DNA of 6,701 nt from Clostridiales bacterium (lineage in GTDB: Bacteria; Bacillota; Clostridia; Christensenellales; Christensenellaceae), in NCBI GenBank assembly GCA_003510345.1, contig DOMW01000204.1, positions 249-6,949 on the forward strand, given 5' to 3'. The translations under genes and the position numbers were made by a program. The number at the start of each line of letters is the position of its first letter. Positions within the stretch are counted from its first letter, which is position 1. Shown here piece by piece: positions 1 to 4,489 of this stretch. The notes beneath the pieces were generated by a model, which saw only the letters and a list, made by a program, of their open reading frames with translations, did no database searches and was not told where the DNA came from.

Positions 1-1
1 C

Positions 2-1234
2 GCCATGCTGGAACTGCTCACCGCCGCCGGGTGCAAGCAGGTGCCCTGGGGGGAGCGGGCGGATATATACCTGGTCAACACCTGCACTGTCACAAATATC
101 GCGGATAAAAAATCGAGGAATATGATACGCCGCGCCATCGGGCAAAACCCGGACGGCGTTGTTTGCGTTTGCGGGTGCCTCGCGCAAAAGGAGCGGCAAA
201 AACTGCTGGATGAACTGGGCGTAAGTGCTGTGATTGGAACGGAAGACCGGTGCGGCATCGTGCGCATTGTACGCGACTGCCTTGCTGGTAAGCATGTGAA
301 CGCGGTGCGGGACATCGCCGCCGCGCGGGAATTTGAAGCATTGGGCGTAAAGACAAGCGGCGAGCTGACGCGCGGTTACATCAAGATACAGGAGGGCTGC
401 GGCAATTTTTGCAGCTATTGTATCATACCGTATGTGCGGGGGCCGGTGCGGTCCCGCCCCGCGGAGTCTATACTGGGAGAAGCGCGGGCGCTTGCGGAAG
501 GCGGCGTGCGCGAGGTCGTTTTAACGGGCATCCACATCTCGTCTTACGGGCAGGACGGGGGAGAAAGCCTGCTTGCCATGCTGGGCGGGCTTGCGCAAGT
601 GAAAGGGGTTGTGCGCATCCGCCTCGGCTCCATGGAACCGCCCGTGTTTACGGAGGGTTTTGCGCGCGCGCTCAGCGGCATCAAAAAAGTGTGCCCGCAC
701 TTCCATGTGTCGCTGCAAAGCGGCAGTGCCGGTGTGCTCCTGCGCATGAACAGGAAGTATACGCCGGGAGAATACAAGGGATTCCTGCGAAATATAAGGA
801 AATATTATGACGCGCCCGCCATCACGACGGACGTGATCACCGGCTTTCCGGGTGAGACAGAGGAAGAATTTCTGGAAACGGCGCGTTTTGTGCAGGACGC
901 CGGGTTTGCGCGGCTGCATGTGTTTCCGTACTCCGAACGTGAGGGAACGCCCGCCGCAAAAATGGGTGGCCGTGTGCCGCCGGACGTGCGCAAGGCGCGC
1001 GCAAAACAGCTTGCGGAAATGGGAGAGACGCTTTTGAACCGGTATAGGGATCAATTCGCCGGAACAAAGCAGCTTGTGTTGTTTGAACAAGAGCGGGGCG
1101 GCCATTCCTATGGATACACCGACCGTTATGTGCGCGTGCGTGCAGCCGGCGGCTATGCGGGCCAAATGAAAAAGGTTTTGCTGGCAGCGGCGCACGGTGC
1201 TATAATGGAAGCGACCATTATCGAGGGGGAATAA
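2..1234 (+). CDS. mtaB: MtaB, tRNA t6A37 methylthiotransferase (5'-truncated by window edge)
   Basis: Radical-SAM enzyme that adds a methylthio group to N6-threonylcarbamoyladenosine at tRNA position 37, giving ms2t6A and helping decoding of ANN codons in the cytoplasm. The reading frame is open to the left edge (a GCC codon precedes the first ATG at 5), and the protein begins inside the usual N-terminal domain, so roughly 20 residues lie outside the window. Counting from the ATG at 5, the N-terminal iron-sulfur domain shows Cys27 in NTCTVTN and further cysteines in VCGCLAQ. The radical-SAM signature CxxxCxxC is in EGCGNFCSYCIIPYVRG. HVSLQSGS and TDVITGFPGETEEEF are typical of the methylthiotransferase family, and a TRAM-like tail (GYTDRYVRVRA) follows. 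The gene sits 4 bp before the HIT gene, a common Firmicutes arrangement. YqeV is the B. subtilis name. The family call is secure; MtaB rather than RimO or MiaB is supported by the motifs and the neighbour. Confidence 0.93.
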   Translation, partial: AMLELLTAAGCKQVPWGERADIYLVNTCTVTNIADKKSRNMIRRAIGQNPDGVVCVCGCLAQKERQKLLDELGVSAVIGTEDRCGIVRIVRDCLAGKHVNAVRDIAAAREFEALGVKTSGELTRGYIKIQEGCGNFCSYCIIPYVRGPVRSRPAESILGEARALAEGGVREVVLTGIHISSYGQDGGESLLAMLGGLAQVKGVVRIRLGSMEPPVFTEGFARALSGIKKVCPHFHVSLQSGSAGVLLRMNRKYTPGEYKGFLRNIRKYYDAPAITTDVITGFPGETEEEFLETARFVQDAGFARLHVFPYSEREGTPAAKMGGRVPPDVRKARAKQLAEMGETLLNRYRDQFAGTKQLVLFEQERGGHSYGYTDRYVRVRAAGGYAGQMKKVLLAAAHGAIMEATIIEGE

Positions 1235-1238
1235 GCTG

Positions 1239-1577
1239 ATGCAGGATTGCCTGTTTTGTAAAATCGCGGCGGGGGAGATCCCGTCGGCAAAAGTATATGA
1301 GGACGACCGCGTATACGCGTTCAATGATATCGGGCCTCAGGCGCCCGTCCATGTGCTGATCATACCCAAAAAACACGCGAAGGATATTGTGGCGCTTTCG
1401 GACGACGCGTCCCTTGCGGCGATGTTTGCTGCGGCCCGCAAAATCGCGGCGGACCTCGGCCTTTCTGAAAGGGGTTTCCGGCTGGTGATCAACACCGGGG
1501 ACGACGGGGGGCAGACGGTACACCACCTGCATATGCACCTTTTGGGCGGCAGGTTCATGGGGTGGCCGCCGGGCTGA
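1239..1577 (+). CDS. HIT-family nucleotide hydrolase (HINT-like)
   Basis: A complete 112-aa histidine-triad protein. The family consists of small cytoplasmic dimers that hydrolyse nucleoside phosphoramidates and related AMP-linked compounds; the physiological substrate in bacteria is unclear. The N-terminus DCLFCKIAAGEIPSAKVYED carries the CxxC typical of HINT proteins. The loop HVLIIPKKHAKDI is conserved, and the catalytic triad motif HxHxHxx is in VHHLHMHLLGG near residue 100. The protein ends WPPG, the normal C-terminus of this group, so it is not disrupted by the elements that follow. A GAGGGGG ribosome site (1223-1229), 9 nt before the ATG, lies in the end of mtaB, and only 4 nt separate the mtaB stop from this start, so the two are probably co-transcribed. 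In many Clostridia rpsU follows this gene; here it does not, and an 800-bp stretch with mobile sequences follows. Confidence 0.92.
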   Translation: MQDCLFCKIAAGEIPSAKVYEDDRVYAFNDIGPQAPVHVLIIPKKHAKDIVALSDDASLAAMFAAARKIAADLGLSERGFRLVINTGDDGGQTVHHLHMHLLGGRFMGWPPG

Positions 1578-1771
1578 GCATGGGAGCGGGCATTTTGTGA
1601 GCGGTTTCATATTAACTTTGGTAGCAGCGGTTTAAGCGTTATACGTCTTTGCGCCGGATATCCCTCTTTTTCTTCTATGTTCCCCGTCGGCACGTGGGAA
1701 AGACAGACTGCCGAGAATAGTAAGATATAAAACAAAGGCAAAACAACAAAATAGGTTTGCATTTTCCCGCA
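1578..1771. other. Non-coding stretch downstream of the HIT gene
   Basis: I find no open frame with a ribosome site, no tRNA and no convincing T-tailed terminator here. The base composition becomes AT-richer after about 1700 than in the two genes upstream. The last bases (1765-1773) form a 9-bp perfect inverted repeat with 1797-1805, so a stem can form across the left edge of the adjacent inverted-repeat element. Confidence 0.5.
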
Positions 1772-1805
1772 GGTATTCCTTTGGGGTCAAGGTATCCCTG
1801 CGGGA
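1765..1805. repeat. 9-bp perfect inverted repeat at left edge of MITE-like element
   Basis: TCCCGCAGG at 1765-1773 pairs perfectly with CCTGCGGGA at 1797-1805, enclosing a 23-nt loop. In RNA it would be a stem followed by TGTTTTAATG, so it might act as a weak terminator for the mtaB-HIT transcript. That role is inference. Confidence 0.5.
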
Positions 1806-1814
1806 TGTTTTAAT

Positions 1815-1851
1815 GCCTCCGGCGGTTCAGAACCTACGGTTCTAAAAACTC
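1815..1851 (+). repeat. Internal hairpin module, left arm of MITE-like element
   Basis: Conserved TGCCTCCGGCGG (1814-1825 region) is followed by a 6-bp hairpin AGAACC-TAC-GGTTCT (1829-1843) and then AAAAACTCCC. The same plan occurs on the opposite strand at the other end with a different stem sequence. Confidence 0.6.
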
Positions 1852-1933
1852 CCTTAAGGACGCGGAACCCCAACAGATAGTAATAAAGACGTGGTTTGGT
1901 ACGAGGCCCACTGGAAGCGGTCCATATAGCAAG

Positions 1934-1972
1934 GATTCTCAAGGAGCGCAGCGTCCTTGAGCCGCCGGAGGC
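1934..1972 (-). repeat. Internal hairpin module, right arm of MITE-like element
   Basis: Read on the minus strand, TGCCTCCGGCGG is followed by an 8-bp perfect hairpin CTCAAGGA...TCCTTGAG (stems at 1954-1961 and 1938-1945, 8-nt loop) and then AATCC. The flanks match the left module while the stem sequence differs. A small perfect hairpin ATCAC-GCA-GTGAT lies just outside, at 1982-1994. Confidence 0.6.
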
Positions 1973-2016
1973 ATTTTAATCATCACGCAGTGATACCTTG
2001 ACCCCAAGGGAATACC

Positions 2017-2293
2017 CCATAGCTTTTGATAGATCTCTCTTTCATTCTTGTATACCGATTCATACTGTGGAGATTTTTTGTCACGCTGTCTTTCCTCCGC
2101 GCAATGCACGAAGGGAGGAACGCATCAGCATAAGAAATCTGTACCGCCCGGCGAACCAATATCTGTGCTGCCGTGATTAAAACAAAGAGCTCATTGCATA
2201 TTGGCCACTCCCCAAAGCAAAAGTCAAGGAAAAGTTGTCAAGAATCTAAAAAAAGTTTTTGAAAGGGAACGGAGAGGGTGGCAAAAGGCGGTT
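2017..2293. other. Gene-free stretch; probable location of host/prophage junction
   Basis: No frame with a plausible ribosome site is seen. A run of A then T (about 2250-2265) precedes a purine-rich GGAGAGGG segment. Host-type sequence lies to the left, and phage and insertion-sequence genes lie to the right on the opposite strand, so an attachment-site boundary would be expected here or in the adjoining palindrome region. The matching site would be outside the window, so the junction cannot be fixed. Confidence 0.3.
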
Positions 2294-2316
2294 TAATGCC
2301 GTATAATACGGCATTA
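2294..2316. repeat. 23-bp perfect palindrome centred on TATAAT-like core
   Basis: Eleven-base arms TAATGCCGTAT (2294-2304) and ATACGGCATTA (2306-2316) flank a single A. The centre contains TATAAT, but no matching -35 box is found at the right distance on either strand, and no T-run follows as in a terminator. It could be an operator, a recombination or attachment core, or an extruding hairpin. The symmetry is certain; the function is unknown. Confidence 0.6.
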
Positions 2317-2341
2317 GGTACGGCAACAAAGCGGGTGGTTA

Positions 2342-3479
2342 AACACCGCTCGTTTGGTCGCTTGTTCCTTTTTAGGTTATGCGGCTATGATTTTCTCTAG
2401 TTCGATTTCAAATAGATCATTGCTGGAATATCCGCCGTGTAATTTCCGGGGGTAATGGTTTATCCAATATATGATCCGTTGGATTTCTTCATCCGAGTAG
2501 TTGGAGATCGGGGTGCCTTTGGGTATGAACCGGCGAATTAGTTTGTTGCAGTTTTCATTGCTGCCGCGCTCAAAGCTGCTGAACGGGTGGCAAAAATAAA
2601 CCTTTGTGCGTTGCCCGCCGTGTTTGTACCATGATTTTTCTATGCCTCTCCAATCCGCAAACTCGCTGCCATTGTCGAGGGTAAAACTTTTGAATATCTG
2701 TGAAAAAGAGCCGGGGGTTTGCCGTTCAAATTTGCGCTCCAGCCGATCCATTGCTTTGACTACTTCTGCGGCGGTGCGGGTCGGTAGTTTAACAGCAAAC
2801 TCATCGCGGGTTTTGCGTTCGGTCAGAACAAGTAGGCAGGTGCTTTTCCCTTTGGCGGGGCCCTCCACAGTGTCCATCTCCCAATGTCCAAATTCCTCCC
2901 GCGTGTCAATTTCTTCCGGGCGCTTGTCGATGCTTTCTTTCATGGGGTCTTTATAGCTAATGCGCCGTACCTTTTTACGTTTTTGTTTTTCACGCTTTCC
3001 GCTGGGCAGATCTTTGTTTGAAATGTTGAGGAATAAATCATCGTCAATGTATCGGTACAGGGTGGTTTTGCTGATGGTCACAGAAAATTGCAGCCCTTTT
3101 GTTTTGATTTCAAGCAATACAGCCTCCGGGCTGTATTTTTCTTTAACCATTTTTTCCTCTATATAAGCGGCCAGGGCGTGGTCATTGCCAATTTTAAGAT
3201 TTACACCTTTGGCAGCCGCTTTCTCATCATAATCGCGCTGGGCAAGTTGGGCGCTGTATACTCGTATTTTCCGCAGATGGGTGTCTAAATTGTCACAATA
3301 CCCGCGCAGCAATTCCCGGTAAATCGTGCGCTCGGAATAACCGAGCTTTTCAGCTATCTGCGCAGGCTTATTCTTCTCTATGTTGTGGAGCAATTCAATT
3401 TTAATGCGGTCATCATAATCAATGTATTTCTTCTTAGACATAGAGGCAACCCCTTTGTGAGAAGTATTAGGGCGGTGTT
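2342..3479 (-). mobile_element. IS30-family insertion sequence (tentative ends)
   Basis: The outer ends read AACACCGC (2342-2349, plus strand) and its inverted copy GCGGTGTT (3472-3479), and the bases just outside both ends are TTA (2339-2341 and 3480-3482). This gives a 1138-bp unit with a 3-bp duplication, a normal size for IS30 elements, holding one transposase. Similarity beyond the first ~10 bases of each end is poor, so the repeat could be coincidental. If correct, the element entered just at the stop codon of the 58-aa gene, between GC-rich blocks that could have formed a hairpin. IS30 relatives are known to favour palindromic targets. Confidence 0.4.
2377..3441 (-). CDS. IS30-family DDE transposase
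   Basis: A 354-aa, apparently intact transposase that cuts and joins the ends of its own element. The N-terminal part (about residues 8-50) is a helix-turn-helix reading YDDRIKIELLHNIEKNKPAQ then IAEKLGYSERTIYREL, as in IS30 proteins. A lysine/arginine-rich linker (KREKQKRKKVRRISYKD) precedes the catalytic core. The DDE residues are visible as D in GHWEMDTVEG, D in FTLDNGSEF and E in FERGSNENCNKLIRRF, followed by the typical INHYPRKLHG segment. The ATG at 3441 has an AAAGGGG ribosome site at 3450-3456, 8 nt upstream. No frameshift or internal stop is seen, so the enzyme may be active. It lies downstream of the small-gene unit on the same strand and could be read through from it. Confidence 0.93.
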   Translation of the reverse strand: MSKKKYIDYDDRIKIELLHNIEKNKPAQIAEKLGYSERTIYRELLRGYCDNLDTHLRKIRVYSAQLAQRDYDEKAAAKGVNLKIGNDHALAAYIEEKMVKEKYSPEAVLLEIKTKGLQFSVTISKTTLYRYIDDDLFLNISNKDLPSGKREKQKRKKVRRISYKDPMKESIDKRPEEIDTREEFGHWEMDTVEGPAKGKSTCLLVLTERKTRDEFAVKLPTRTAAEVVKAMDRLERKFERQTPGSFSQIFKSFTLDNGSEFADWRGIEKSWYKHGGQRTKVYFCHPFSSFERGSNENCNKLIRRFIPKGTPISNYSDEEIQRIIYWINHYPRKLHGGYSSNDLFEIELEKIIAA

Positions 3480-3492
3480 TTATTTCCGCCCT
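3469..3492. terminator. GC hairpin at the 58-aa gene / IS30 junction
   Basis: AGGGCGG (3469-3475) pairs with CCGCCCT (3486-3492) around a 10-nt loop. On the plus strand it is followed by TTTT; on the minus strand, the direction of the genes, it is followed by AATACTTCT, which is weak. Half of the stem would come from the IS end and half from the older flank, so this may be a rebuilt or chance structure. Confidence 0.35.
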
Positions 3493-3656
3493 TTTAGGTA
3501 TTCATCTATTTGTTGCATGAGCCATTCAGTATATTTGAGATTATCGCTTTCGAGTTTAGCTTTGAACCGTTCCCCGGTTTCTTTGGAAATTTTGGTATGC
3601 AGACGGGTGTATTTTTGCTGCTCCCATTCACGCTCTTTTTTATAATCTCTAGTCAT
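3480..3656 (-). CDS. Small charged helical protein, 58 aa, unknown function
   Basis: I do not recognise this protein with certainty. It starts MTRDYKKEREWEQQKY and ends WLMQQIDEYLKGRK. It is hydrophilic and helix-rich, and the segment KISKETGERFKAKLESDNLK followed by TEW resembles the short strand-helix-helix pattern of Arc/ribbon-helix-helix-type proteins in mobile elements, so DNA binding is possible but unproven. The ATG at 3656 has an AGGAGG ribosome site (3664-3669) 7 nt upstream. The start overlaps the end of the 30-aa gene by 8 bp, so the two are translationally coupled. The stop codon lies at the proposed right boundary of the IS30 element, so its original 3' flank is probably displaced to the left side of the insertion. 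Confidence 0.75.
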   Translation of the reverse strand: MTRDYKKEREWEQQKYTRLHTKISKETGERFKAKLESDNLKYTEWLMQQIDEYLKGRK

Positions 3657-3741
3657 CTTTCTGCCTCCTGTACAGTCGAATCATCACAAAGACGTTAAAG
3701 ATACAGGTTACAACACTAATTATCAATGCTACAGTTGCCAT
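3649..3741 (-). CDS. 30-aa single-pass membrane peptide
   Basis: A very short gene with excellent start signals: AAAGGAGGT (3749-3757) lies 7 nt before the ATG, overlapping the stop codon of the DUF3873-like gene. The peptide starts MATVALIISVVTCIFNVFVM (a hydrophobic span of about 20 residues) and ends IRLYRRQKDD, a strongly basic tail. This predicts one membrane helix with the C-terminus inside under the positive-inside rule. Size and plan resemble holin-like or type I toxin peptides of Firmicutes, but I see no diagnostic motif. It overlaps the 58-aa gene by 8 bp. It is easily missed by gene finders; the ribosome site and the tight packing are the reasons to accept it. Confidence 0.72.
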   Translation of the reverse strand: MATVALIISVVTCIFNVFVMIRLYRRQKDD

Positions 3742-3744
3742 GAT

Positions 3745-3957
3745 TTACACCTCCTTTGCCGCAACCCAGTTATCTCGGGCAGTTCTACACGCCGCCAACG
3801 TAGGTTTCACACAAGTAAATAATTCGCCGTCAAGATGGCGGTAATCATATGCACAATACCTCTTTGTTTTTCGGCCGATCTTTCTCGTGAACATTTCGTA
3901 TTGTTCCTGCCCCAGTGTGTTTGTGGTTGTGACACCCTTAATTGTCATATTCTCCAT
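3745..3957 (-). CDS. DUF3873-like small protein, 70 aa
   Basis: A short soluble protein of unknown function. Features seen are an N-terminal TIKGVTTTNTLGQEQYEMF, a basic KIGRKTKRYCAYDYRH segment, and a C-terminal HLDGELFTCVKPTLAACR followed by TARDNWVAAK. This pattern (GQExYExF, then a YDYRHxDGELF.CV.PTL..CR..RD.W motif) is what I recall for the DUF3873 family, which occurs in mobile elements; the assignment is from memory. The ATG at 3957 has a GGAGG ribosome site (3965-3969) 7 nt upstream. It lies 77 nt after the 43-aa membrane gene and 3 nt before the next start, so it belongs to the same unit. No membrane segment is visible, and the two cysteines do not form an obvious metal motif. Confidence 0.75.
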   Translation of the reverse strand: MENMTIKGVTTTNTLGQEQYEMFTRKIGRKTKRYCAYDYRHLDGELFTCVKPTLAACRTARDNWVAAKEV

Positions 3958-3971
3958 TCCTATGCCTCCAG

Positions 3972-4001
3972 TTGTTATTTGCTCCGGGGCTGTGGTATAA
4001 T
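3972..4001 (+). promoter_or_regulatory. Candidate promoter for RNA antisense to the 43-aa gene
   Basis: TTGTTA (3972-3977), 18-nt spacer, then TATAAT (3996-4001) with an extended TGG just before it. The predicted start is near 4008. Transcription would run right, through the two hairpins and under the whole 43-aa gene. No plus-strand gene follows within the next several hundred bases, which argues for a non-coding product. Confidence 0.5.
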
Positions 4002-4010
4002 GTACTCACA

Positions 4011-4024
4011 ACCCCTTGCGGGGT
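4011..4024. repeat. Second hairpin abutting the stop-codon hairpin
   Basis: ACCCC and GGGGT flank a 4-nt loop (GCAA on the minus strand, a stable GNRA tetraloop). It directly abuts the 9-bp hairpin and shares T4024. On the plus strand it would be at the very 5' end of the RNA made from the promoter at 3972-4001. Confidence 0.6.
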
Positions 4025-4048
4025 GGAGAGGGTATCAATCCCTCTCCA
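4024..4048. repeat. 9-bp perfect hairpin spanning the stop of the 43-aa gene
   Basis: TGGAGAGGG (4024-4032) and CCCTCTCCA (4040-4048) enclose a 7-nt loop. On the minus strand the loop holds the TGA stop codon of the 43-aa gene. There is no T-run after it on the minus strand, so it is more likely an mRNA-stabilising or antisense-interaction structure than a terminator. Confidence 0.65.
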
Positions 4049-4166
4049 GTAGGGCGATTAGGCTTATGATTGCTGACAGTAGCGTGGCAACGGTTCCTAT
4101 CAGTGTTATCAAGCGGTCTAATCGCTTTTCTTCTCGCCGTTTCCGGCGAGCGTTTCGCTTGTCCAA
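4035..4166 (-). CDS. 43-aa basic membrane peptide with TTG start
   Basis: First gene of the small-gene unit. TTG is the only in-frame start, because a stop codon lies two codons upstream. It has a perfect ribosome site AAAGGAGGT (4175-4183) 8 nt before it, and the predicted transcript begins only about 20 nt upstream. The peptide opens with a very basic block, DKRNARRKRREEKRLDR, then a single hydrophobic helix LITLIGTVATLLSAIISLIA and ends LLERD. This predicts an N-terminus held in the cytoplasm and one membrane crossing. I do not recognise the family. Size, charge pattern and a promoter for a possible antisense RNA on the other strand are reminiscent of type I toxins, but a phage or element membrane protein of another role is equally possible. 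The stop codon lies inside a 9-bp hairpin. Confidence 0.75.
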   Translation of the reverse strand: MDKRNARRKRREEKRLDRLITLIGTVATLLSAIISLIALLERD

Positions 4167-4193
4167 CGGCTTTTACCTCCTTTCTATGCTCTA

Positions 4194-4222
4194 AGTATAT
4201 CATACGGTGCACCGTATGTCAA
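4194..4222 (-). promoter_or_regulatory. Near-consensus sigma-A promoter for the small-gene unit
   Basis: On the minus strand TTGACA (4222-4217) and TATACT (4199-4194) are separated by exactly 17 nt. The predicted start is near 4187, just before the AAAGGAGGT ribosome site of the 43-aa gene. It lies downstream of the terminator of the lysis operon, so the small-gene unit is transcribed on its own. Confidence 0.85.
4201..4218. promoter_or_regulatory. 18-bp palindromic operator inside promoter spacer
   Basis: CATACGGTGCACCGTATG is a perfect palindrome occupying nearly all of the spacer between the -35 and -10 boxes and overlapping the last two bases of the -35. A bound dimeric repressor (TetR-like operators have this length and symmetry) would block RNA polymerase. 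No repressor gene is in the window, so the regulator must be elsewhere in the element or the host. Confidence 0.75.
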
Positions 4223-4243
4223 GTAATTTCCTTAAAAAGATGC

Positions 4244-4278
4244 AAAAAAAATAAGGCGGAAGCCGTAAAGCCCCCGCC
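4244..4278 (-). terminator. Rho-independent terminator of the lysis operon
   Basis: On the minus strand, positions 4278-4255 fold into a 10-bp stem (seven Watson-Crick and three G-U pairs) with a TTAC loop. TTATTTTTTTT follows. It lies 13 bp after the holin stop codon. Confidence 0.9.
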
Positions 4279-4291
4279 AATTTCTGATGTG

Positions 4292-4489
4292 TTATTCTTT
4301 TTTCAGTTCCGGCAGTCCGCCTGTGCTGGTGAGCAATGATACAATTCCGGCCAGTGCCGCCGCACCAGTCACGGCAGCCCAATTAACCTCGGTCGCGCTG
4401 ACCGCTGTAATGCCGATGGTTGCAAGCGCAGTTTGCGCGCACGTTTTCAGTGCGCGTATGCCCGCCGCTTTTATCCACTTTTTAAACAT
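4292..4489 (-). CDS. Phage holin, r1t type
   Basis: A 65-aa membrane protein that would form lesions in the cytoplasmic membrane at the end of the lytic cycle, letting the endolysin reach the wall. A basic N-terminus (MFKKWIKAAGIRALKTCAQT) leads to a first hydrophobic segment (ALATIGITAVSA), a short polar turn (TEVNWAAVTG) and a second hydrophobic segment (AAALAGIVSLLTS), ending in a charged tail ELKKE. The R-x-KT-x-AQ, NW and LTS positions are those of the Lactococcus r1t holin family (PF16945, from memory). The ATG at 4489 overlaps the end of the previous gene by 8 bp and has an AAGGAGGG ribosome site (4497-4504) 7 nt upstream. It is the last gene before the operon terminator. Confidence 0.88.
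   Translation of the reverse strand: MFKKWIKAAGIRALKTCAQTALATIGITAVSATEVNWAAVTGAAALAGIVSLLTSTGGLPELKKE

Larger units (their letters stand above)
1772..2016. mobile_element. MITE-like 245-bp element with ~54-bp terminal inverted repeats
   Basis: The first ~54 bases (1772-1825) are the inverted complement of the last ~55 (1962-2016), with about four substitutions, one 1-nt gap and a slightly variable T/A-rich patch. Outer ends read GGTATTCC...GGAATACC, and the shared core includes TTGGGGTCAAGGTATC and TGCCTCCGGCGG. There is no open frame of useful length inside, so if this is mobile it is non-autonomous. No clear target-site duplication is visible at the edges. Two internal hairpins sit directly inside the repeats (listed separately). 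The structure could be a MITE or a dispersed structured intergenic repeat of Clostridia; the inverted repeats themselves are seen directly. Confidence 0.7.
4008..4156 (+). ncRNA. Hypothetical antisense RNA opposite the 43-aa gene
   Basis: Proposed from the plus-strand promoter at 3972-4001. The RNA would start with two adjacent hairpins (4011-4048) and could end near the hairpin CTCGCCG-TTTC-CGGCGAG (4133-4150), which is followed by the moderately T-rich CGTTTCGCTT. That hairpin also encodes the Arg/Lys block of the 43-aa peptide, so it may be only a codon effect. The RNA would cover most of the coding sequence but not its ribosome site. This is inference without expression evidence. Confidence 0.3.

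Noticed and set aside
521..1324. 267-codon open frame on the minus strand opposite mtaB and the HIT gene
   Set aside because: It is the antisense shadow of two secure genes, has no family-like sequence and no ribosome site, and is explained by high-GC coding on the other strand.
1826..1850. GGTTC-containing segment that resembles a tRNA T-arm
   Set aside because: No acceptor stem, anticodon arm or correct spacing; it is the internal hairpin of the inverted-repeat element.
1998..2180. 60-codon plus-strand open frame
   Set aside because: It begins inside the inverted-repeat element, has no ribosome site, and its product (rich in Arg, Cys and Phe) shows no recognisable pattern.
2302..2307. TATAAT in the 23-bp palindrome as a promoter
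   Set aside because: No acceptable -35 box 16-18 nt away on either strand; the match is explained by the palindrome centre.
2296..2400. 34-codon plus-strand frame beginning in the 23-bp palindrome
   Set aside because: Only a weak AGGCGG precedes it, it runs into the transposase 3' end on the opposite strand, and nothing in the product suggests a real peptide.
4006..4212. 68-codon minus-strand frame (MHRMIYLEHRKEVKAVG...)
   Set aside because: Its ATG lies inside the promoter, upstream of the predicted transcription start. The ribosome site at 4175-4183 instead serves the TTG-started 43-aa frame, which also encodes a plausible membrane helix.
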